Below are positions 1 to 7,300 of a stretch of 64,000 nucleotides of DNA, in pieces (the first letter of the stretch is position 1; every line of letters starts with the position of its first letter). Location: contig NZ_NPJG01000125.1 of NCBI RefSeq assembly GCF_002251245.1, forward strand, positions 147,916-211,915, written 5' to 3'. The notes below the pieces were generated by a model, which saw nothing but the letters and a program-made list of their open reading frames with translations, ran no database searches and was not told the DNA's origin. Both the position numbers and the translations under genes were made by a program. Source of the DNA: Prevotella sp. P5-92. GTDB lineage: Bacteria; Bacteroidota; Bacteroidia; Bacteroidales; Bacteroidaceae.

Positions 1-356
1 TCTTCGAGTGAGATGTTGATGACATTACCCTTCACCTTTACTTTTTTGGTGACGTAACCGATGTAGGAGAACACGAGAGTCTGACCGTCGTTGGCCTTGA
101 TGGTGTAGTTTCCGTCGAAGTCGGTTATTGTACCGCCTTGCGAACCTTCTACCTGAACCGTAGCTCCGATGAGCGGTTCATTGTCCGTTGCCGAAGTCAC
201 CTTTCCTGTGATGTCTTTGGCCACAATGTTGCCTGCAAAGAAAGACGTTGCTTGCATAACGAGTATAGTCGCAAGCATCAAAGCCTTTCGAGCGAGGCCA
301 CCCTTAAGAATGTCGGGGTTCTTTCCCTGACATCTTTTGATAGATGATGTACCCAT
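1..356 (-). CDS. SusC/RagA-family TonB-dependent outer-membrane receptor, N-terminal part
   Basis: The gene runs off the left edge; only about 118 N-terminal residues are visible. It starts MGTSSIKRC, has a hydrophobic signal segment (ALMLATILVMQATSFFAG), and continues into the carboxypeptidase-regulatory-like (CarbopepD_reg_2) domain typical of SusC proteins: DITGKVTSATDNEPLIGATV, then GTITDFDGNYTIKA and LVFSYIGYVTKKV. SusC proteins form outer-membrane pores that import glycans or peptides with a SusD lipoprotein and TonB energy. The plug and barrel lie outside the window, so the substrate cannot be inferred. A Bacteroidetes promoter lies about 85 bases upstream. Confidence 0.9.
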   Translation of the reverse strand, partial: MGTSSIKRCQGKNPDILKGGLARKALMLATILVMQATSFFAGNIVAKDITGKVTSATDNEPLIGATVQVEGSQGGTITDFDGNYTIKANDGQTLVFSYIGYVTKKVKVKGNVINISLE

Positions 357-441
357 AAATTACATTGTTGTTAGTTTGTAATTGTTAATGTTATTTTATA
401 TTTGAATTTATTAATATCCGTAGGTAATGTTTTATGGGTGC

Positions 442-449
442 AAAGTTAG
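442..449 (-). promoter_or_regulatory. Bacteroidetes -7 promoter element (TAACTTTG) for the SusC-like gene
   Basis: On the minus strand the sequence reads TAACTTTG, a match to the TAnnTTTG consensus of the Bacteroidetes primary sigma factor. It would give a leader of about 80 nt before the SusC start at 356. Confidence 0.6.
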
Positions 450-569
450 TGCATTTCCTTGTTCGGAAGGTGTTAAAATGTTGTGTTTATGGTATTATTT
501 TGTTATCTATCGTGTTCAAATGTTGCAAAAAAGGTCTAATTCTTGCTAAAATAGTATTATGGGTGTATT

Positions 570-1469
570 TTATATACCCAATCCGCCCGTAAATGAAGCG
601 TCGATGGCTTTGCTCTGCAAGATCTTTGAATGTGGAGGTATGCTGTGGGTAAGCCAGATGTTTCCTCCTACTATCGAATCATGTCCAATGGTAATACGTC
701 CGAGTATCGACGAGTTACTATACACTGTAACATTGTCTTCGAGTATCGGGTGACGCGGACAATTTATCATATTTCCGTCGGCATCGTATTTGAAACTTTT
801 CGCTCCAAGAGTGACTCCTTGATATAGTGTCACATGGCTGCCTATGATCGCTGTTTCGCCTATCACCACACCTGTACCGTGGTCGATACTGAAGTGGTCA
901 CCGATGGTAGCGCCAGGATGAATGTCTATGCCGGTCTTTGAATGTGCCAATTCGGTGATGATGCGTGGCAACACAGGAATACCGAGTTTATGAAGCTCAT
1001 GTGCGATGCGATAGTGTGTCATTGCATTGACTACAGGATAGCAGAATATGACCTCGCCATAATTTGTTGCGGCGGGATCGTTGTCGAACATGGCTTCCAC
1101 ATCGGAATAAAGCAGTCTTTTCACGTCTGGCATGCGATCGATATAATGCAAAGCGAACTCCACCGCTCTCTGTGGAATAACTGCCTCGTCCTCGTCGCTA
1201 TTGAAGAGCATGCTGCGTGCTATCTGTTCCTTCAGCAGCGAGAACAGTTCCTCCATGTTTACACCTATATAATATTGTCTTATCTGTTCTTCTGGTTGCC
1301 GTTTAAAGAAATAATCGGTAAAGAAGATGGTCTTCGACAGGCTGACGATGCGTTTCACCTTATCTATTTCCGGTAGTGGTGCATGTCCTCCTGGCACAAA
1401 GCTCTCTTCCTTTACAGTATATTTTGACAATATCCCGATGTTCTTCTTCAGTATCTCACTTGCTTTCAT
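570..1469 (-). CDS. cysE: Serine O-acetyltransferase
   Basis: This 299-residue protein should make O-acetylserine from serine and acetyl-CoA, the first committed step of cysteine synthesis, in the cytoplasm. The N-terminal half is helical (EEQIRQYYIGVNMEELFSLL). The C-terminal half, from about residue 170, is a left-handed beta-helix of hexapeptide repeats with the conserved run KTGIDIHPGATIGDHFSIDHG then TGVVIGETAIIGSHVTLYQGVTLG, including the DH and HG residues used in catalysis. The long N-terminal extension is usual for the EpsC/CysE-like form of Bacteroidetes. It stands apart from asparaginase by 46 bases and could be co-transcribed with it. No cysK is nearby. Confidence 0.93.
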   Translation of the reverse strand: MKASEILKKNIGILSKYTVKEESFVPGGHAPLPEIDKVKRIVSLSKTIFFTDYFFKRQPEEQIRQYYIGVNMEELFSLLKEQIARSMLFNSDEDEAVIPQRAVEFALHYIDRMPDVKRLLYSDVEAMFDNDPAATNYGEVIFCYPVVNAMTHYRIAHELHKLGIPVLPRIITELAHSKTGIDIHPGATIGDHFSIDHGTGVVIGETAIIGSHVTLYQGVTLGAKSFKYDADGNMINCPRHPILEDNVTVYSNSSILGRITIGHDSIVGGNIWLTHSIPPHSKILQSKAIDASFTGGLGI

Positions 1470-1515
1470 TCTTTCTCTCTCTAAAGTTTTTCATAACAAA
1501 CCATTCGACAATTAG

Positions 1516-2550
1516 CTATACGCTTATTTCACCTCTGATGCTCCTCGTCATATAGTTTTTGACCAAGTGCCAATCTTTATACTGTCCCTGCAGGAACATC
1601 AGTTTTGTTACAGCACTTTCCACTGTGCTATCATAACCACTGAGCACACCTGCCTCTTTCAGTTGATAACCAGTATCATAGCGTCCCATCTCTACCATTC
1701 CAGCCATACACTGACTGATATTCACTATAATTTTTCCTTGACTTGTTGCCTCTTTCAAGGTTCGCCTGAGCCAGGGATATTGGGGAGCATTGCCGCTTCC
1801 ATAAGTACGCATGACTATAGAACGGAGATTCTTGCTCGTTATGACATGATGTATGAGTTCCTCTTGTATGCCTGGGAACACAGTAAACACGATGACACTC
1901 GAATCCAATTGGAAATGGGGTGTCATCGGCTTCGAGAAGTCAGGTTTCAGTATTCGGTCTTCATGGTAAGTGATGGTAACTCCTGCATCGGCAAGATGGT
2001 CATAATTGAAACTCTCGAAAGCGTTGAAGTTGTCAGCACTCTGCTTGGTGGTCCTATTGCCTCGCATCAGATGCCCATTAAAATATATGCACACCTCTGG
2101 CACCATAGCCGTTCCATCATGATGTTTTGCTGAGGCAATCTCTATGCTGGTAATAACATTCTCCTTACCATCTGTTCTCACCTGCCCTATTGGCAACTGA
2201 CTTCCCGTGAGGATAACCGGTTTGGTGAGGTTTTCGAGCATATAACTAAGGGCAGAGGCCGTGTAAGCCATGGTGTCGGTGCCATGCAAGATGACAAAGC
2301 CGTCATAGTTGTTGAAATTGTTAGCTATGATGTGCACAAGGTCTATCCACAATTCCGGCGTCATATCACTACTGTCTATAGGGGGATTGAACTGAAATGT
2401 GGATATCTCTGTTGACACTTGTTGGAGTTCGGGCACACTACCAATTAGATGCTCAAAATCAAACGGCTCCAGTGCACCGGTGCGCGGATTTCTATTCATC
2501 CCAATAGTTCCTCCAGTATAAATTAGCAATACTTTACTTGTGTACGTCAT
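1516..2550 (-). CDS. ansA: L-asparaginase, type I (cytoplasmic)
   Basis: A 344-residue enzyme hydrolysing asparagine to aspartate and ammonia. Both catalytic threonine motifs are visible: LLIYTGGTIGM near the N-terminus and VILHGTDTMAYTASALSYML around residues 87-106. There is no signal peptide, so it belongs with the cytoplasmic type I enzymes rather than the periplasmic AnsB type. Length fits the family. It is divergent from uxaC and has its own -7 box (minus strand, 2572-2579). The downstream cysE gene is on the same strand and may be read through. Confidence 0.93.
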   Translation of the reverse strand: MTYTSKVLLIYTGGTIGMNRNPRTGALEPFDFEHLIGSVPELQQVSTEISTFQFNPPIDSSDMTPELWIDLVHIIANNFNNYDGFVILHGTDTMAYTASALSYMLENLTKPVILTGSQLPIGQVRTDGKENVITSIEIASAKHHDGTAMVPEVCIYFNGHLMRGNRTTKQSADNFNAFESFNYDHLADAGVTITYHEDRILKPDFSKPMTPHFQLDSSVIVFTVFPGIQEELIHHVITSKNLRSIVMRTYGSGNAPQYPWLRRTLKEATSQGKIIVNISQCMAGMVEMGRYDTGYQLKEAGVLSGYDSTVESAVTKLMFLQGQYKDWHLVKNYMTRSIRGEISV

Positions 2551-2571
2551 CGTTTACGTAAATTTTTGGTG

Positions 2572-2579
2572 CAAAAATA
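2572..2579 (-). promoter_or_regulatory. -7 promoter element (TATTTTTG) for ansA
   Basis: Minus-strand TATTTTTG matches TAnnTTTG about 22 bases upstream of the ansA start, in the intergenic region shared with uxaC. Confidence 0.55.
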
Positions 2580-2612
2580 CGTAAAAACTTTGAGAATAAC
2601 AAATTTTATTTG

Positions 2613-2620
2613 TATTTTTG
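2613..2620 (+). promoter_or_regulatory. -7 promoter element (TATTTTTG) for uxaC
   Basis: Plus-strand TATTTTTG about 59 bases upstream of the uxaC start at 2679. Because transcription should begin near 2627, an upstream in-frame ATG at 2610 is ruled out as the start codon. Confidence 0.6.
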
Positions 2621-2678
2621 CGGTCGTAATTCCAAAAATAGCATATTATTTCGAAAAAAACTTATAAAAAAACAAACA

Positions 2679-4079
2679 ATGAAACAATTTAATGACGAGA
2701 ATTTCCTGCTCGACACCCAAGTGGCACAGGATTTGTACCATAATCATGCGGCAAAGAAGCCCATTATCGACTATCACTGTCACCTCATCCCTGAGATGGT
2801 AGCTAACGACCACAAGTTTAAATCAATCACCGAGCTATGGCTTGGAGGCGACCACTATAAATGGCGCGCCATGCGCACCAATGGCGTTGACGAGCGCTTC
2901 TGTACTGGCAAAGACACTTCTGACTGGGAGAAGTTTGAAAAGTGGGCAGAGACCATCACTTACTGCTTCCGCAACCCCCTCTACCATTGGTCACACCTTG
3001 AGCTGAAGACCGCCTTCGGCATCACCAAGCAACTCTCTCCAAAGACCGCACGTGAGATTTTCGATGAGTGTAACGAGAAACTGCAGCAGCCTGAGTTCTC
3101 TGCACGAGGATTAATGCGTCACTACAATGTGGAATGTGTCTGCACTACCGACGACCCTGTAGATGATCTCCGCTATCATAAGCAGACCCGCGAGAGCGGT
3201 TTCGAGGTGAAGATGATTCCTGCATGGCGTCCTGACAAAGCCATGAACATCGAGAAGCCTGAATTTGCGGCTTACGTAGAACAGTTGAGCAATGTGTCTG
3301 GCGTAAACATCTCTTCGTTCAAGGAGATGGTCGATGCACTTCAGAAGCGTCATGATTTCTTCCACGAGAATGGTTGTCGTCTCTCAGATCATGGCATCGA
3401 AGAGTTCTACGATGAAGAATATACCGACTCTCAGATAGAGACCATCTTCACAAAGGCACTTGCCGGTCAGCAACTTTCTGATTTTGAGATTCGCCAGTAC
3501 AAGAACTGCTTCCTTACCGTTATGGCAGAGATGGACGCTGACGCCGATTGGACTCAGCAATTCCATTACGGTGCTATCCGTGACAACAATACAGTGATGT
3601 ACAACAAGCTTGGTCCAGATACTGGTTTCGACTCTATCGGCGAATTCAACACCGCACGAGCTATGAGCCGTTTCCTCAACAAGCTCAACATGAAGGGCAA
3701 GCTCACGCGTACAATATTATATACTCTCAACCCTTGTGCTAACGAAGTCATTGCCACTATGCTCGGCAACTTCCAAGGAGGAGAGCCAGGTAAGATACAG
3801 TTCGGTTCAGGTTGGTGGTTCAACGACCAGCTTGACGGAATGACGAGACAGATGAACGCCCTTTCTGTTCTCGGTCTTCTCAGCCGTTTCGTAGGCATGC
3901 TTACCGACTCACGCTCATTTCTGAGCTACCCACGTCACGAATATTTCCGCCGTCTGCTGTGCAACATGCTTGGTAATGATGTGGAAAAGGGTCTTTTGCC
4001 TAACGACCAAGAGATTCTCTCACGCATGGTTGAAGACATCTCGTATAACAACGCACGCAGGTATTTCAAGTTCTATTAA
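2679..4079 (+). CDS. uxaC: Glucuronate (uronate) isomerase
   Basis: A 466-residue cytoplasmic amidohydrolase-fold enzyme interconverting glucuronate/fructuronate and galacturonate/tagaturonate, the entry step for uronic acids from pectin or glucuronoxylan. Visible family marks are IIDYHCHLIPEMVAND (metal-binding HxH) near residue 32 and the C-terminal stretch FVGMLTDSRSFLSYPRHEYFRR. Length matches the about 470-residue family norm. The start at MKQFNDENFLL is chosen because the promoter box lies at 2613-2620 and upstream residues (MYFCGRNSKN) do not look like the family. No uxaA/uxaB genes are adjacent. Confidence 0.95.
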   Translation: MKQFNDENFLLDTQVAQDLYHNHAAKKPIIDYHCHLIPEMVANDHKFKSITELWLGGDHYKWRAMRTNGVDERFCTGKDTSDWEKFEKWAETITYCFRNPLYHWSHLELKTAFGITKQLSPKTAREIFDECNEKLQQPEFSARGLMRHYNVECVCTTDDPVDDLRYHKQTRESGFEVKMIPAWRPDKAMNIEKPEFAAYVEQLSNVSGVNISSFKEMVDALQKRHDFFHENGCRLSDHGIEEFYDEEYTDSQIETIFTKALAGQQLSDFEIRQYKNCFLTVMAEMDADADWTQQFHYGAIRDNNTVMYNKLGPDTGFDSIGEFNTARAMSRFLNKLNMKGKLTRTILYTLNPCANEVIATMLGNFQGGEPGKIQFGSGWWFNDQLDGMTRQMNALSVLGLLSRFVGMLTDSRSFLSYPRHEYFRRLLCNMLGNDVEKGLLPNDQEILSRMVEDISYNNARRYFKFY

Positions 4080-4139
4080 TTACCATGGTAATTTTGAAAG
4101 CTTAGTATAACCCAGGAGGATATATTTTCTCCTTTGGTT

Positions 4140-4265
4140 TATTTTTTTGGGGGGAAAGCCGGGGAGCTTGAGGGACGGGAGAGCCGGACATTCCGGATAT
4201 TCTGGTTTTTCCGGTTTTTCCGGATATTCCGGGATTTCCAAAGATTCCGGGATTTCCAGAGACAC
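4140..4265. repeat. Degenerate CCGGATATTCCGG/TTTTTCCGG short-repeat tract
   Basis: The 298-base gap between uxaC and the alpha-2-macroglobulin gene holds a purine/pyrimidine-biased tract of irregular copies of TTTTCCGG, CCGGATATTC and GGGATTTCCAGAG. Read on the minus strand it is an open frame of repeated EIPE/EKPE residues (4080-4265), but with no promoter or plausible domain I treat it as noncoding. It may form hairpins and end uxaC transcription. Confidence 0.5.
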
Positions 4266-4351
4266 CTCAATATTATCTAAAAAAGACAGTTAATAAAACT
4301 GAAAAGGGATAAATTATTTTTTATTTTTTTCGCTGTGTATAAAAAAAGGAT

Positions 4352-4359
4352 TACCTTTG
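4352..4359 (+). promoter_or_regulatory. -7 promoter element (TACCTTTG) for the alpha-2-macroglobulin gene
   Basis: TACCTTTG, 18 bases before the ATG at 4378, matches the Bacteroidetes consensus and implies a very short leader. Confidence 0.6.
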
Positions 4360-4377
4360 TAAAAATATAAAATATTC

Positions 4378-7300
4378 ATGCCGATGAAAAAAATGATCTT
4401 GTCTATCATAGCTTGCCTCTTGGTAAATATCATACCATCAATGGCACAGAAAACCTACTCCACACTGTGGAAGCAGGTAAACGAGGTACAACAAAACGAC
4501 TTGCCCCAAACGGCCATTGCTGTGCTTAACGACATTTCAAGACAAGCACAACAGGAAAAAGCTTGGGGACATATGCTCAAGGCGGAAGCACAAAAAATGC
4601 AATTCCAAATACAGATATCTCCCGATTCGCTGAAAGCTGAGGTAGAGAGACTTAAAAGATGCATTGACAATAGAAAAAGCTACAACAGTTTCTACGGCAA
4701 CAACATCGGCAGTGATGTAACCGAAGGAAACAAGAGCAACATCGGCAGTGATGTATCTGAAGGAAACAAGAGCAACATCGGCAGTGATGTATCTGAAGAA
4801 AACAAGAGCAACATCGGCAGTGATGTATTTGACGGGAACAACGACGACTATGTATGTTTGGCAGTAAAGGCGGCGGTACTCTCACGCACTTTTCTGACAT
4901 ACAGAAAACTGATAGCAGATGATTGGAATGTCCAAGCCGCACGTTATGCCATGCTTGCAATGCAACGACCAGAGCTCCTCGCCGACACTAAGGCAAACAA
5001 TTATTTTCCACTCGTCGTAGAAGGATACAATTCAAACATCTTCGGTGACGACCTCCTTAGCGTCATCGCTTACGAGACCAAACAATACAGCAGTCCAAGC
5101 AGATACTATTCCTCTGTAGGCAACCGTCGGGCAGCTTGCATCACGGCGCTGCAAGACCTTAAGACTTCATATTACGAAAACGCAGGTAAGGGCGACCTTA
5201 AGACTTCATATTACGAAAACGTAGGTAAGGGCAGAAGGACCACCATCAGCAAGTCGCCATATATCTATTCGCTCGACTCACTGATTGCCATATACAAAGA
5301 CCTCGACGTGGCAGCGGAAGTGGCTATAGAGCGTTATTATGCCATGAAAAACTGTTCAGACAACAAAGCAGAGAAACTCATTACATATATACACTACATA
5401 ATAGACAACTGGCCATCGTGGCAACGGACAGGAGAGATGCGCAATGAAGAACGTACATTGACATATCCGCAGTTGCAGTGTGTGATTAACAATCGTATCG
5501 TCATGCCCGGAAAGGAGCCAAAGCTCATACTCCGCAATATACGCAACATGAAACAGTTGACGGTAAACATCTATCCCACCACCCTTGACGGCAATAGCGA
5601 CATAAGGATCAGCAACGAGGCAAGCTTCAAGAAGAACAAAAAATATCTTAGAAACCCTCAGCAGCCACTCTCCACCACTTTCACCCTACCCTATCATCCC
5701 AACTACGAACTATTTGACGACACGATAACAATCAATCCGTTGCCGACAGGTATCTACGTCGTTGAAACCACAACGCAGCCAGCTACTTACGCAAACTACA
5801 GCATGCTTTACGTTACAGACGTAACGATGATGAAACAAGTGTTGCCAGGCAAACAAGTAAGATATGCCGTGGTGAGCAGACTCACCGGCAAACCACTGAA
5901 TGGTGCGACCATCGAGATCACCGAAAGCAACAAACACGTCAAGACCATCATCACCGACAAATACGGCGAAGCCATCTACAAATACGAGAATCACTTGCCA
6001 AGAAACGAATATTCTTTCACTGCCGACGACAAAGCGACACCCCGACAGAACATTTTTGCTGACAACCATTTTGAAAAAGGTGACGGTAAAAGAAAGAACA
6101 CACTCATCTGTACCGACCGATCGATATACCGCCCAGGACAGACCGTTCACGTATCGGCGATATGCTATCGGAACGAAAACTGGATAACTGCTGTGGCTGA
6201 CGAAGGAAGAAACGTGAAAGCGACGCTTTACGACAACGACAACAATATCGTGACAGAGCGCACACTGAAAGCCGACGACTACGGAACGGTCGCCACCGAC
6301 TTTCTGCTCCCCGAGAAATGCCTTACGGGCAGCTATCGCATCAGCGTGGACGACGAATGGGTGAGGATAAAGGTGGAAGAGTATAAGCGGCCTACATTCA
6401 TGGTGGAAATACCAAAGGTCAACTCGCCTTACAGCCCTGGCGATACCCTTCAGATGCAAGGCAAGGCCATGACATACGCCGGCGTTCCAGTACAAGGAGC
6501 AAAGGTGAAATACACGGTAAAACGTAAGGTCGCACACTGGTGGTGGCGCTGGAACAACGACGAAAACACATGGGCGGAGACCGTAGCCTCAGAGGAGACC
6601 ACAACAGACGCCGACGGACGTTTCGATATAGAGATGCCACTGACACTTGCCGGTGACTCCAAGACAACACGCCGATTCTACGACTTCACGGTCAGCGCCG
6701 ACGTCACCGACATCAGCGGCGAGACACGCACTGGCACAATGACACTTCCTCTTGGCAGTCGTGCCACAGCCATCAGTTGTAATATAGGCGAAAAGGTACT
6801 TGCCGACAGTCTCAAGGGCATCGTGGTCTATCTGAAAAATGCCGCAGGCCTCGATGTAAGCACAGAAGCGCGAATGAACATCGACGGCGGCGAATGGCTT
6901 CATGGACGCACTATGCAGCCAATAGCTCTTGCCAAGCCTCTTGCCACAGGCACACACACCTTGACAGCAATATGCGACCACGACACACTCGTCCACCGTT
7001 TCATAACGTTCAACCTTGATGACAAAGTACCCTGCAGCAAGACCGACGACTGGTTTTTCTGTTCGGCAGACAAGTTTAAGGACAATGGAGACATAACCAT
7101 ACAAGTGGGCTCTTCAGACTCTATCCACGTGGTATATACCATTGTTGCCGACAACAAGGTGATAGAGAGCGGACGCACCGAACTGAATAACGAACTCATC
7201 AACCGCCGCCTCAGCTACCGCAAGGAATACGGCGACGGCATCACTATGGCTTTCGCATGGATAAGAGACGGCAAGTTCTACAGCCACACTCAGACAATAT

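Noticed and set aside
4080..4265. Minus-strand frame of EIPE/EKPE repeats
   Set aside because: Composed entirely of the low-complexity TTCCGG tract, no start signal or domain; treated as noncoding repeat.
4652..4960. Minus-strand frame with cysteine-rich repeats opposite the 36-bp array
   Set aside because: It is the antisense of the repeat inside the alpha-2-macroglobulin gene; repetition produces open frames on both strands.
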